The translations under genes were made by a program, and so were the position numbers. The notes under the pieces were generated by a model. That model was given only the letters and a program-made list of their open reading frames with translations, did no database searches and was not told where the DNA came from. Source: DATATB01 sp036268995 (lineage in GTDB: Bacteria > Planctomycetota > Planctomycetia > Pirellulales > PNKZ01). Taken from it: 64,000 nucleotides of DNA. Each line of letters starts with the position of its first letter. Position 1 is the first letter of the stretch. This document shows positions 52,577 through 61,716 of the stretch, piece by piece. The stretch covers positions 1-64,000 of the forward strand of contig DATATB010000072.1 of assembly GCA_036268995.1 (NCBI GenBank), in the 5' to 3' direction.

Positions 52577-53950
52577 TCAGTTCGGCGTGGTCGTCGCATT
52601 CTTCGCGGCGCGCTTGCGGCGGCGATTTTGCCGCTTGGCCTTGTCCTCGTCGGGCGGAGCGGTTTTGCCGGCGGCCGGATTCAGCTCGTCGAGAGCGGAC
52701 TGCAATTGCTCGCGCGCGGCCTGGGCGGCGGGATCGGTAGAGTCGGCGGCCACCGGCGCTTCGACAAACGGAGCGTCTTTCATCGAGAACAATTCGCCGG
52801 ACTGGTTCAATTTCCAGCCGTTGTTGCGCGCGTACCAATTCGAGCCAAGCTGCACGAAGATCCAATCGCGCGGATTTCCTTTTTCGCCCCGCAGTTGAGG
52901 CGCGAAACTGCGGCCATCGAACTTTACGCCGCTGGGCAGCTTGGCACCGGCCAGGTCGGTGAATGTCGGCAGCACGTCGCTGAAGTCGATCAGGTCGCTG
53001 ACCACGCGTCCGGCGGGCATTGTTGCCGGCCAGCTGGCGACCAGCGGCACGCGCGCGCCGCCTTCCAGCATCTGCCCCTTCATGCCATTCACGGCGCGAC
53101 CGCCGATCTTGCCCGATGTCTTGTCCGGATCGTGCTCGGGCGTATAACCGACGCGCGACGTGCCATTGTCGGCGGCAAACACGATCAGCGTGCGCTCGCG
53201 CAGTCCGAGTTTTTCCAGCTCGGTGACGATCTTGCCGACCGTTTTATCGAGGTATGCGATGTTGTCGTCATAAAGCTGCCGCGGGCTGGCGTCCGGCTTC
53301 GAGTCGGGCGTGCGCACGATCGGCCCATGAATTAAATGCTCGGACAGGTAGAAGTAGAACGGCTCGTTGCGATGCCGCCGCAAAAAGTCGACGGCAAAGT
53401 CCGAGGCCGCGTCGGGATAATAAATCTCTTTGTCGGAGGTGACTTCCTGACCGTTTTTCGTATAGGTTTTTCGCCAATACCAGCCGCTGGCGGTGGGGTC
53501 GGTGACGTACTCGCCAAAACCCCAGTCGCCTGGCGAGTCGCCCATCTGCCGCCATTTGCCTGCCATGCCGGTCGCGTAGCCGGCCTGCTTGAGAATCGTG
53601 GCCAGCGACGGCTCGTTGTAATACGACGGCTGGCCGGCCGACTGGTTGGTCAGCCCGCCGGTGCGGAAGCCATAGCGGCCGGTCATCAACACGCATCGCG
53701 ACGGGCCACACAGCGGGGTCGAATAGCAACGCTCGAAACGCGTGCCCGAGCGGGCCAGGGCGTCGATGTTCGGCGTCATTGTCTTGGCCCGGTCGGAGCC
53801 GTAGCAGCCGACGCCGTCGATGCCGTAGTCATCGCCCAGAATGAACACGATGTTCGGCCGCTGGGCGTCGGCAGCACGGGCGTGCTGGTTCCCCGCCGCG
53901 GCGATCACCAGGAGCACGGCCAGACACGATCCGATCCCGCGGCGACACAT
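52577..53950 (-). CDS. Type I sulfatase (arylsulfatase family)
   Basis: The 457-residue product hydrolyses sulfate esters, probably on glycans, after export. It has a signal peptide (MCRRGIGSCLAVLLVIAAAG). Metal-binding DD in FILGDDYGID (40-41) and the formylglycine motif C81-G-P-S-R85 in LCGPSRCVLMTGR mark the active site. Further sulfatase features are MAGKWRQMGD, YLSEHLIHGP and VFAADNGTSRVGY. The start at 53950 follows AGGAG; the frame above is non-coding. The tail is Lys/Arg-rich. Cys-type activation needs a formylglycine-generating enzyme, not seen here. Confidence 0.93.
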   Translation of the reverse strand: MCRRGIGSCLAVLLVIAAAGNQHARAADAQRPNIVFILGDDYGIDGVGCYGSDRAKTMTPNIDALARSGTRFERCYSTPLCGPSRCVLMTGRYGFRTGGLTNQSAGQPSYYNEPSLATILKQAGYATGMAGKWRQMGDSPGDWGFGEYVTDPTASGWYWRKTYTKNGQEVTSDKEIYYPDAASDFAVDFLRRHRNEPFYFYLSEHLIHGPIVRTPDSKPDASPRQLYDDNIAYLDKTVGKIVTELEKLGLRERTLIVFAADNGTSRVGYTPEHDPDKTSGKIGGRAVNGMKGQMLEGGARVPLVASWPATMPAGRVVSDLIDFSDVLPTFTDLAGAKLPSGVKFDGRSFAPQLRGEKGNPRDWIFVQLGSNWYARNNGWKLNQSGELFSMKDAPFVEAPVAADSTDPAAQAAREQLQSALDELNPAAGKTAPPDEDKAKRQNRRRKRAAKNATTTPN

Positions 53951-54133
53951 GGGCAAACTCCTAGGTTTCTCGGGCACGGCACCGGGCATTATCCTAAGAC
54001 GCGCAACTGCCGTTGGATATTCACTGGGTCGGGAAAATATGTCCGCAGGACAGGGCGAGCCGGCTCCGGGCGTTGCTTGCCGCGCCGCACACAGGCATAG
54101 TGGCGTCATGGTCAACCAAAGGAGTCTCCGGCG

Positions 54134-54350
54134 ATGAGAACCGGCATTCTTCCGAGTAGCGTGCACAGGTTGCACAGCAATCCGGAGTTTCAGGCTCGTT
54201 TGCGCAAGCTGCGCGAATCCATTGAAGCACGTCACGTCGCAGAGTTGGCCGATGCCGGTCTGTTTCGTCGAATCGTTGTGAACTCGCGGATCGCTGCCGA
54301 ATTTCGTCGCGGAGCGCCGGAAGATGGTTCCGTCGGCGCATGCGCTGTAA
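54134..54350 (+). pseudogene. Small protein gene disrupted by a one-base shift
   Basis: The frame opens MRTGILPSSVHRLHSNPEFQ and is clearly coding-like up to VVNSRIAAEFRR at nt 54310. Read one base on from 54312, the same strand gives ERRKMVPSAHAL and a stop at 54348-54350, a natural end for a protein of about 71 residues. Without the shift the frame runs on to 54703 through the antisense of the dehydrogenase gene. So one extra G around 54311-54312 has broken it, or the base is an error. Small Arg-rich helical proteins like this are common beside planctomycete genes; no function is known. Confidence 0.6.
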
Positions 54351-54385
54351 TTCGCGGGCGGTTCGTCGTCGAATTGGCGAACCCC

Positions 54386-55417
54386 TTACGCCTTTGGCAG
54401 GTCGACGCGCGCAAGCTGGTCCCAAGAGCCGGCGAAAAACCGTGCGAGGTTCTCGAGGCAAGCTTGGGCCATGCGCCAATTAGCTTCTGCGGTATTCGAG
54501 CCGACGTGCGGCGTGAGCACCACGCTGGCGAGCGTGCGCAGATCTTTGTCCGGCGCCGCCGGCCGGTAAGGTTCGGCCTCGAACACGTCGAGCGCCGCGC
54601 CGGCCAGTCGACCAGCCGACAAGGCGTCGTACAGCGCCGCTTCGTCCACCACCGCTCCGCGCGCCGTGTTCACCAGCAGCGCGCTGGGCTTGAAGAGCTT
54701 TAATCGCTCGGCATTCACGAGATGCCGCGTCTGAGAGTTCGACGGCAGATGCAGGCTGACGATGTCGGACTGCTGCAAAACGTCAGCCAGGTTGTCGGTG
54801 TAGACCCGCGCGCCATGCTCGGCGAGAAGTTCTTTCAACGGGCGTTTTTCATCATCCTCCAACTCCGCCGGCGACCGCGATCCTAGAGCCAGCACGTCCA
54901 TGCCGAAGCCGAAGTGCGCGGTCTTAGCTACGCGCCGACCGATGTGGCCGAAGCCAACGATGCCCAGCGTCTTGCCTTGAATCTCGGTGCCGGGGCGCGG
55001 AGCAAATTCCCCGGCCCGAAACTGGGCTTCCAGCGCGCTCACGTGACGCACCAAGTTGCCGATCAGCCACAGCGCGTGCTCGGCGACGCTGATATCCAGC
55101 GCCCCAGGCGTATTGGTCACGACGATGTTGTGTTGCCGGGCCAGCGGCTTGTCGATGCCGTCGTGCCCGACGCCGAAGCGGGCCACGAGCGCCCCACGCT
55201 TGCCGCCGGTGTCTGCCAGGGCTTCGTACAGCGGACCTTGATACTTTTCGATGCCGACGATCACGGCCCGCGCCGATCGAGTTCGGACCGCCGCCGCCAG
55301 CGCTTGCTCCTGCGGCGGAGCCGGTTCCAACTGCCAATCCGCCACTTCCCGAAACGCGGCCTCCGCTTTTCGAAACTCCGGTTCCGTAACCAGCACGATT
55401 TCCTTCATGACTACCAT
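54386..55417 (-). CDS. D-2-hydroxyacid dehydrogenase
   Basis: The 343-residue NAD-dependent enzyme is related to phosphoglycerate and glyoxylate/hydroxypyruvate reductases. The Rossmann motif is GIVGFGHIGRRVAKT. The catalytic Arg lies in NTARGAVVDE, Glu in LDVFEAEPYRP and His in TPHVGSNTAE. An N-terminal substrate-domain part precedes. It starts MVVMKEIVLV; MKE at the fourth codon is an alternative start. The C-terminus is normal, so it is not a SerA with an ACT domain. Its 3' end lies close to the disrupted small gene above. Confidence 0.92.
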   Translation of the reverse strand: MVVMKEIVLVTEPEFRKAEAAFREVADWQLEPAPPQEQALAAAVRTRSARAVIVGIEKYQGPLYEALADTGGKRGALVARFGVGHDGIDKPLARQHNIVVTNTPGALDISVAEHALWLIGNLVRHVSALEAQFRAGEFAPRPGTEIQGKTLGIVGFGHIGRRVAKTAHFGFGMDVLALGSRSPAELEDDEKRPLKELLAEHGARVYTDNLADVLQQSDIVSLHLPSNSQTRHLVNAERLKLFKPSALLVNTARGAVVDEAALYDALSAGRLAGAALDVFEAEPYRPAAPDKDLRTLASVVLTPHVGSNTAEANWRMAQACLENLARFFAGSWDQLARVDLPKA

Positions 55418-55562
55418 TCTCTGGAGTATCGAAAGGCCGAACGATCACGGCGCCCGGATCGGACAGCACAAGTTTAGACGAAAGCATTGCGTTTGCAGCC
55501 CCGCTGGGTGCCTGCGCGGCCAGCAGCGCGCGATTTCTGCCGCCACCCGCTATATTGCCCGT

Positions 55563-55922
55563 ATGAACGAGAAACCCCGCCGTCGCTGGTTAGCGTTCAG
55601 GCTGCGGATGCTCTTGGTCCTGATCGCAATTGCGGCCGTGCCGCTGGCTTGGGTGGGCTACTCGCTGGAGTGGATCCGGGAGAGGCGTCTCATGGCGCCC
55701 CGGCACTCGGATAAGCCGCCGGGCTCGCCAAACCCAGATGCCGCGCCCATCATGCCCCCAGGACTACTCTGGGTGTTTGGGGAACAAGGTTTTTACGCGC
55801 TTCGATGGGATCCGTCGTCGCCAGGCAGCCTCGACGACCTGAGACGCGCCTTTCCCGAGTCCAAAATATTTGTGTGCGATAGCCCTGATGATTGGACGGT
55901 TCGCCGCGAACTCAGCCCATAG
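55563..55922 (+). CDS. Small membrane-anchored protein
   Basis: The 119-residue product begins MNEKPRRRWLAFRLRMLLVL: a short Arg-rich N-terminus followed by one hydrophobic helix (about 16-34), with the rest outside (WVGYSLEWIRERR, then PGLLWVFGEQGFYALRWDPS). This basic-TM layout recurs in planctomycetes, often with leucine-rich C-termini. The gene at 60940-61716 has the same N-terminal style. The function is unknown. No good ribosome site was found; the start is chosen because the frame upstream overlaps the divergent dehydrogenase. Confidence 0.65.
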   Translation: MNEKPRRRWLAFRLRMLLVLIAIAAVPLAWVGYSLEWIRERRLMAPRHSDKPPGSPNPDAAPIMPPGLLWVFGEQGFYALRWDPSSPGSLDDLRRAFPESKIFVCDSPDDWTVRRELSP

Positions 55923-56090
55923 CGGCTGCCGGAACGCAATAGTCGAAGACCCCCGCGACCGGCAGTAACTTGCTTGGCCATTCCCTTCTCCCTTTGGACC
56001 GCCTTTCGGGCGGCGGGGGAATGGGGTAGAATCCGGGGCTTGATGTTTTAGGGTTCTGGGTGGTTTCGGCGTACCGCGAGTCCGAGAGCT

Positions 56091-56255
56091 ATGGCCAAGA
56101 GCAAGAAAAAAGTCGAAGTCGTGTTCCTCGTCTGCGAGGAGACCGGCGATCACAACTACACCATCCGCAAAAAAAGCGGCGGCGAAAAGCTCCGTCTGAG
56201 CAAGTATTCGCCCCGGTTGCGCAAGCACACCGAACACGTCGAAAAGAAGAAGTAG
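56091..56255 (+). CDS. rpmG: 50S ribosomal protein L33
   Basis: The 54-residue product MAKSKKKVEVVFLVCEETGD..., then NYTIRKKSGGEKLRLSKYSP and RLRKHTEHVEKKK, is L33 by the NYT and LxxxKYxPRxRKHTxH patterns. It is the C-minus form: the four zinc Cys of canonical L33 are reduced to one Cys (VCEETGD), with Ser and Leu at the second pair. A weak -10-like TAGAAT is at 56028-56033. recJ follows 137 bases downstream on the same strand. Confidence 0.93.
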   Translation: MAKSKKKVEVVFLVCEETGDHNYTIRKKSGGEKLRLSKYSPRLRKHTEHVEKKK

Positions 56256-56306
56256 ACGGGCGGGAACACACGGTTTGTCGCCGCCCGGGGGGACTCCCCA
56301 GGCTGA

Positions 56307-56359
56307 CGCCTTGGGGCTCGCCACGGGGCGCCTTGGGGCTCGCCACGGACAACGGACGT
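56307..56359. repeat. Tandem 20-base repeat upstream of recJ
   Basis: Two direct copies of cgccttggggctcgccacgg (56307-56326 and 56329-56348) are separated by two bases. The second is continued by acaacggac, linking it to the 'ccacggacaacggac' units at 48570 and 58180-58226. The repeat ends about 35 bases before the recJ start. Confidence 0.7.
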
Positions 56360-56392
56360 TGACCGCTGTCGGCACGTGCATTCAGGGATGAA

Positions 56393-58150
56393 ATGGCCAA
56401 GCACTGGCGGATTCATGCTCACGACCCCCAGCGCATTGCCGCGCTCTGCGGCGCGGCCGGGGTGCCGGCCGTCGTGGCCCAGCTGCTGATCTGCCGCGGC
56501 CTGGGCGATGCCCAGCAGGCCCGGGCGTTTCTCGACGCCAAGCTCAGCGATCTGCGGCCGCCCGAGCAATTGCCGGGCACGAGCCTGGCCGCCGATCGGC
56601 TGCTGGCGGCCATCGCCGCCGGCCGGCGGATCGTGGTTTACGGCGATTACGACGTCGACGGCATGACCGGCACGAGCCTGCTCTGGCAATGCCTCAAGCT
56701 ACTGAACGCCAACGCCCATTACTACGTGCCGCACCGCATCGAAGAGGGCTACGGCCTCAATCACGAGGCCCTGCACACGCTGGCCCGCGAGGGGACGCAA
56801 CTGATCGTCACGGTCGATTGCGGCATCGCCAGCCTGGACCAGGCCGACACGGCCGCGAAGCTGGGCATCGAGCTGATCGTGACCGATCATCACGAGTTCG
56901 CCGAGCGGCTGCCCGTCGCTTCGGCCATTGTGCATCCGCGCCTGCCGGGCACGAATTATCCGTTCGCCGGTTTGAGCGGCTCGGGCGTGGCCTTGAAGCT
57001 GGCTTGGGCCCTGTGCCAGCGGGCCAGCGGCGCCACGCGCGTCACCGAGCGGATGCGCAACTTCCTGCTCGATGCGGTGGGCATGGCAGCCTTGGGCACC
57101 GTGGCCGACATGGTGCCACTGGTGGACGAAAACCGCGTGCTCGTGCAATACGGTCTGGCCAGCCTCAAGGAACGGGCCGGACCCGGCCTGCTGACGCTGA
57201 TGCGGCTGGCCGAAGTGGCTGGCAAGCCGGCTTTGAATTGCGAAGACTTGGGCTTTGCCCTGGCGCCGCGGCTGAATGCCGCCGGCCGGCTGGGGCAGGC
57301 TCAACTGGGTGTTGAGCTGCTGACCACCAGTTCCACCGAGCGGGCCACGTCGCTGGCCGAGTACATCAACGAACTCAATAGCAGCCGGCAAAGCCTCGAA
57401 CGCAGCATCTATCTGGCGGCGCTCAAGCAGGCGCAGGAAACGTACGACCTGGAGCGCGACTCGGCGCTGGTGCTGGCCGAACATGGCTGGCATCCGGGCG
57501 TGATCGGCATCGTGGCCGGTCGCCTGGCCGAGAAGTTTTGCCGGCCGGTAGTGATGATCGGCCTGGATTCGGCCGGCGTGAAGCCGGGCATCGGTTCGGC
57601 CCGCAGCGTGCCGGGCTTTAATTTGCACAACGCGCTACAGGCTTGCAGCCAGCACTTGCTCAGCCACGGCGGGCATGCAGCCGCGGCGGGGCTGAAGATC
57701 GAAGAACACGCAGTCGCCGGGTTCCGCGAAGCGTTTTGCGAGGTGGTATCCGGCGAAATCATTCCCGGCGAGCGCCAGGCCGAATTGTGGATCGATGCCG
57801 AGCTGCCGCTGGGCACGCTGACGCTCGAGACCGTGAGCCAGATCGATCGGCTGGCGCCCTTTGGACATTCCAATCATCGGCCGCTGTTTTCGGCCACTGG
57901 CATTACGCTGGCCGAACCGCCCCGTCGCATTGGCGGCGGCGGACGGCATTTGGCGCTCAAAGTGACGCAGTGCGGCGTGTGCTTGCGGGCCGTGGCCTTT
58001 GGCGGCGGCGATTGGATCGACGAGCTGACTCAGGCCGAGGGCGAACTGGAAATTGCGTTTAGGCCCATGATCAACGATTTTCGCGGCCGGCGCTCCGTCG
58101 AGCTGCAAATCACCGATTGGCGCATCGGCGCGACGGTGTCGGTGGAATAG
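56393..58150 (+). CDS. recJ: Single-stranded-DNA-specific exonuclease RecJ
   Basis: RecJ degrades single-stranded DNA 5' to 3' in recombination and repair. The 585-residue product has the DHH phosphoesterase motifs YGDYDVDGMTG, VTVDCGI and VTDHHEF. The DHHA1 domain follows, with GFALAPRLNAAGRLGQA and HGGHAAAAG (about 420-428), and the OB-like C-terminal domain ends at LQITDWRIG. Length and motif order are normal. It is downstream of rpmG; both may be read from one promoter region, though a 20-base tandem repeat lies between. Confidence 0.95.
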   Translation: MAKHWRIHAHDPQRIAALCGAAGVPAVVAQLLICRGLGDAQQARAFLDAKLSDLRPPEQLPGTSLAADRLLAAIAAGRRIVVYGDYDVDGMTGTSLLWQCLKLLNANAHYYVPHRIEEGYGLNHEALHTLAREGTQLIVTVDCGIASLDQADTAAKLGIELIVTDHHEFAERLPVASAIVHPRLPGTNYPFAGLSGSGVALKLAWALCQRASGATRVTERMRNFLLDAVGMAALGTVADMVPLVDENRVLVQYGLASLKERAGPGLLTLMRLAEVAGKPALNCEDLGFALAPRLNAAGRLGQAQLGVELLTTSSTERATSLAEYINELNSSRQSLERSIYLAALKQAQETYDLERDSALVLAEHGWHPGVIGIVAGRLAEKFCRPVVMIGLDSAGVKPGIGSARSVPGFNLHNALQACSQHLLSHGGHAAAAGLKIEEHAVAGFREAFCEVVSGEIIPGERQAELWIDAELPLGTLTLETVSQIDRLAPFGHSNHRPLFSATGITLAEPPRRIGGGGRHLALKVTQCGVCLRAVAFGGGDWIDELTQAEGELEIAFRPMINDFRGRRSVELQITDWRIGATVSVE

Positions 58151-58226
58151 TCAGTTGTCAGTTGTCAGTTGTCAGTTGCAACGGACCACGGACCACGGAC
58201 CACGGACAACGGACCACGGACAACCG
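58150..58226. repeat. Short tandem repeats after recJ
   Basis: Three to four copies of the 7-mer tcagttg (58151-58178) are followed directly by an array of accacgg/acaacgg units (58180-58226). They look like a variable-number tract. The second array shares its unit with 48570 and 56344. Confidence 0.75.
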
Positions 58227-58343
58227 CCCCCCAGACCCCTTGCCAAGACGTGGCGGATTCGGCTAATAACATGCCCGCTGGGTGGGCAGGGCCGCGCGCG
58301 TTGCCGTCCGTTCGATCTATTCTCGTCATCTTAGCCAAACTCT

Positions 58344-59192
58344 ATGCCGTTTTCGGGCTCGCCGATTTCCGGTCGCTCGGTTGGCCTATGGCGCGCGCCA
58401 GCGTTGCTGGCGTTTGGGCTGTTGACGATTGTCGCCGGCTGCCAGAACATGCGGGCCAGCCGGCCCACGGACTGGACGCCCGACCACGCGGTGCTGGCGC
58501 ACGCGGACTTCGACGCCAACCGGGTCACGGTGCACAACGTGCGCAATTGCGTGTACCGCACGGCCGACGATTATACGCCGCAGTATTACGACCGGACGTA
58601 CGATCTCGAACAGATCGCGTCGGTCGACTTCGTGGTGGTGCCGTTTGCCGACTTTGCCGGCGGCGCGCACACGTTCTTGAGCTTCGGCTTCGATGACCGG
58701 CAGTACGTGGCCGTTTCGGCCGAAATGCGCAAGCGCCGCCGCGACATCTTTCCTTCGCTGCGCGCCGGGCTGCCGCTGCGGCCGCTGATCTACGTCATTG
58801 GCGACGAGCACGACCTGATCGGCATGCGCACCAATTTGCGCAAGAACGACGTCTACGTCTATCGCTTGCGCACCAATCGCGAGCAGGCACGCGTCATGTT
58901 TTGCGACGTGCTCGAGCGGGCCAATACGCTGATCAGCCGGCCCGAGTACTACAATGTCGTCACGAACAATTGCAACACCAACGCGTTGCGGCATGTGAAC
59001 CGCGTGGCCGCGCGGCCGGTCCCCTACACCTGGCAAGTGCTGCTGCCCGGCTATTCCGACCGGCTGGTGTACCAGATGGGCTTGCTCGACACCGACACAT
59101 CGTTCGAGCAGACCAGGCAGCGGGCCAAAGTCACCGAGCTGGCCCATCGCTATGGCAGCAGCCCCGATTTCTCGGCCCTCATCCGGCGCTGA
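58344..59192 (+). CDS. DUF4105 lipoprotein
   Basis: The 282-residue product has a lipoprotein signal ending in the lipobox LTIVAGC (cysteine near residue 33). The mature part is a DUF4105 domain (about 45-270), with DYTPQYYDRTYDLEQIASVD, VPFADFAGGAHTFLSFGF and VVTNNCNTNALRHVN. The Cys-containing NNCNTN motif matches the papain-like NlpC/DUF4105 catalytic Cys, so it may be a surface hydrolase. The C-terminus ends FSALIRR; the DNA encoding these last residues and the following 40 bases is partly repeated at 61898-61958. Confidence 0.85.
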   Translation: MPFSGSPISGRSVGLWRAPALLAFGLLTIVAGCQNMRASRPTDWTPDHAVLAHADFDANRVTVHNVRNCVYRTADDYTPQYYDRTYDLEQIASVDFVVVPFADFAGGAHTFLSFGFDDRQYVAVSAEMRKRRRDIFPSLRAGLPLRPLIYVIGDEHDLIGMRTNLRKNDVYVYRLRTNREQARVMFCDVLERANTLISRPEYYNVVTNNCNTNALRHVNRVAARPVPYTWQVLLPGYSDRLVYQMGLLDTDTSFEQTRQRAKVTELAHRYGSSPDFSALIRR

Positions 59193-59232
59193 GTGGGGCC
59201 AGCAGGGCAGTGGCGCTAAACGCTCGCCGGCC
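59174..59232. repeat. Direct repeat, left copy, at the 3' end of the DUF4105 gene
   Basis: The first 25 bases, starting ggccctcatccggcgctgag, are identical to 61898-61922. The next 35 are similar, ending in ctcgccggcc in both. The copy includes the final codons and stop of the DUF4105 gene (to 59192). The two copies are in the same orientation, 2.7 kb apart. Confidence 0.8.
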
Positions 59233-59591
59233 CGGGCAGTCTGCCAGACCGTCGATTTTCGCACGCATGTGAAAGCGATGTCGCGAAAAACTTCTTGGTT
59301 TTTGACACTCGCTTTGGGAAAATGCCGCGTTAGTGGATCAGCCTGGGGATAGTTGCAAAGGGCAGCAGGCGGCCAGGAGCATGCGTTTTTGGCCCGTGGC
59401 CGCTTGAGCGACGACCGGGGCGCTATGCTCTTTAAGCGAGCGCGTCCGGTTACACCCCGCTTGCCATTCTCGCCGCCGCCACCAGGCGCAGCCAGCGGCG
59501 CCCAAAGCGTTTTTTAGTAAGCCGCTTTTGTTCCCAGGCGATACTCTGCGCCCGCTGCGCAGGAACTCAGCTTTTATGCCGGAGATGAAAC
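59193..59591. other. Gap between the DUF4105 gene and the frameshifted gene
   Basis: This 399-base stretch begins with the direct repeat and contains several short T-rich and GC-rich runs, but no complete ORF with coding character. GGAG at about 59580 serves the ATG at 59592. Confidence 0.5.
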
Positions 59592-60916
59592 ATGAGCCGT
59601 GACCCGCGTTATCTTGCAACGTCTCGACCGCCCGTTGATCCCACACCTAGCGAAGCGTTGTCTTTCGCCCAGGCGATCCTTGGAGAATCATTCGGGCCTC
59701 GTGCGGGCATTGCTGCCAGCGACGGGCTTGATTGGGAGCAGTTGGAATTCCTGGCAAGCATTTCACCCGAGCACGAGCGCAAGTTACGAGACTTAGCGCA
59801 AGCCAGGCAGATTGACAGCCGGAAGCGCGAGCAACTGGAATGGGTGGCGGGGATCTCGACGGATCCCAAGCGCCGGTTCGACGAATTGCTGCGCGAAGAG
59901 GCGGCGGCCGCCGAAGTGCGCCAGCGTGCGAGTCGGTGCATCGAGAACTTGGAGCGGTTGCGAGAGATATGGGACGATTCGAAGCACCCGCGCGCTGGCG
60001 GCCCGCCCAATGCAGGCTGGTTCGCCTCGACCGGCGGCAGCGCGGCGAGAACGCTGGGACGCCTCAGCACCCCGTCAAAGCCAGACGGGCTCGTGTTGCC
60101 CCGCGGCCCCCAGTATCTCGCCCAGGTGGCGCCGCCGGCGCAAGGGGGCCAGGGCGGGGCGGCCGGTGCACAGCCACAAGCGGCGCCCGAGATCAAAGCG
60201 GTCGTACAAGGGAAGCTCGTCCGCGCCGCGAGCGGGAGACTACCGAACGGAATTGGCGTGGGGGTTCTCCGAGACATAACGTTGGGGTACTTCGTCAACG
60301 GGCAGCCCACACGACGCCCCGATGGATCGCTCGACCAAGTCCCGACGTTCTCCAAATCGGCGCGCATGGGAACGGCGCGGGCAAGCTGCATTGGGTGCAG
60401 TTCTTTAAGCAGTCGGAATACGATGCCAAAGGGAACGCCATCGCGGGCGGATCGGTGGCGGAGGGCAAAACCGTATACCACGGAAACGGGAAGTGGCATG
60501 TCGATATGCCGCTCCCTCCTCCAGGCGGAAAACAGGATCCCAACGCGATCTATTACGACTATAAGCCGAACGGTAACATCGCCACCAGCGGAGAGGGGCA
60601 TGTCGTGATGTTCGACTTGCCGACCCAGGGCACGGCCTCGCAAGGAGCAACTCGAATTGATGTCGAATTCAAAACGTACCTGGTAGACGGGAACGGCCCA
60701 CTTTGGGAGATCGCTTGGACGTCGACGACGATTGTCGGCGCCAACGGTCTCGGACATACCGCAATTAGCCAGATCAACGGCGGGCCTGCCAACAAGTTCG
60801 CGCCGGCGCTAGACACCAAGCAGTGGAACATTGGAAACAGAATCACGCCCGTGCCTAAGGGTTCGCAGATCAGCACTACGACGGAACGGGCGGTCAATCC
60901 GTATTTCAAGAATTAG
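59592..60916 (+). pseudogene. Unknown gene broken by a single-base frameshift
   Basis: The frame from the ATG at 59592 (after GGAG) reads MSRDPRYLATSRPPVDPTPS, then a charged helical stretch (EHERKLRDLAQARQIDSRKR, LREEAAAAEVRQRASRCIEN) and LGYFVNGQPTRRPDGSLDQV up to nt 60343. There the frame loses sense. One base later the same strand reads DVLQIGAHGNGAGKLHWVQF, YYDYKPNGNIATSGEGHVVM and LVDGNGPLWEIAWTSTTIVG, ending at 60916. Adding one C to the CCC run at 60341-60343 would restore a 441-residue protein. The beta-rich C-terminal part has no recognised family. It is flanked by a direct repeat and faces a convergent gene. Confidence 0.7.
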
Positions 60917-60939
60917 CTGCCCGCGCGCGACGAGGTGCC

Positions 60940-61716
60940 TTACGGACCCGCTGTGGCAGGCTCTTCGGCCCGCCAAGCTGGGTTTACCTTAACACGCGGT
61001 AGCACGGCGCTGATCCGTGACAGCATGTCGTCTGAGATGGGCTCTAAGGTAAATCGTTCAAGGTACGGAAGCTCGCGGAGCGCCGCAATCATTTCAATGG
61101 GCATGGAGCAGGGCTCGTCGAGGGATACTGTCAGGCGGATCAACTTACGAAATTTGCGAAGGGACCTTATCCCCGCTTCGCTGAGACCGGATGCCTCAAA
61201 ACTCAAGTATTCCAACCCCGCGAGGCGCGACAGTTTCTGTAGGTCGTCGTCGTCGAGGTTAAATGGGACATCGAGGAGCTTAAGTTCCCTGAATTCGGCG
61301 ATGGCGGCCACAATTCGCTTACGGTCTGCCCCGGCCGCATCGCTTACGGTCACTGTGCTCCGCCTAATTCCACCCAACCAAACTCTGCTCCCAGCCCTGC
61401 GTCGGCTGCAATCTAGCCAGTCATCCGTCAGATACGGTCCGCTGGCCACCCCGACGAAATTGGCCGTCCCCTGGACGACCACGGGGCGCACCGAATCAGG
61501 AATCACGCGCCAGAGCAGGCCATTGGCTGCCAGCTCCTCATGCCCCATACACAGCCCCCAGTGCTTGATCAGTTCGACCGCCCGGGCGCGCCGGCGCAGT
61601 CGCTCCGCCTGCCAGCCACCCAGCAGGCAGATCGCCGAAATGACGACCAGCACCGTCCGCAGGCGGAAGCGCCAGGGAGGCGTGAATCGTCGGCCGGCGG
61701 TCTTCACGGTTGCCAT
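60940..61716 (-). CDS. Membrane-anchored leucine-rich-like protein
   Basis: The 258-residue product starts at the ATG at 61716 (MATVKTAGRRFTPPWRFRLR) and has one membrane helix (about 21-38, TVLVVISAICLLGGWQ) after a basic N-terminus. The rest is external. Leu/Ile-rich repeats occur in the C-terminal half: ELKLLDVPFNLDDDDLQKLS, GLEYLSFEASGLSEAGIRSL, LIRLTVSLDE and YLERFTLEPISDDMLSRISA. This resembles the planctomycete LRR-type surface proteins. The frame upstream to 61854 is not convincing. It ends 24 bases from the frameshifted gene. Confidence 0.75.
   Translation of the reverse strand: MATVKTAGRRFTPPWRFRLRTVLVVISAICLLGGWQAERLRRRARAVELIKHWGLCMGHEELAANGLLWRVIPDSVRPVVVQGTANFVGVASGPYLTDDWLDCSRRRAGSRVWLGGIRRSTVTVSDAAGADRKRIVAAIAEFRELKLLDVPFNLDDDDLQKLSRLAGLEYLSFEASGLSEAGIRSLRKFRKLIRLTVSLDEPCSMPIEMIAALRELPYLERFTLEPISDDMLSRISAVLPRVKVNPAWRAEEPATAGP

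Noticed and set aside
58150..58226. Possible CRISPR-like array
   Set aside because: Units are 7-8 bases with no spacers; it is a tandem microsatellite-like tract.
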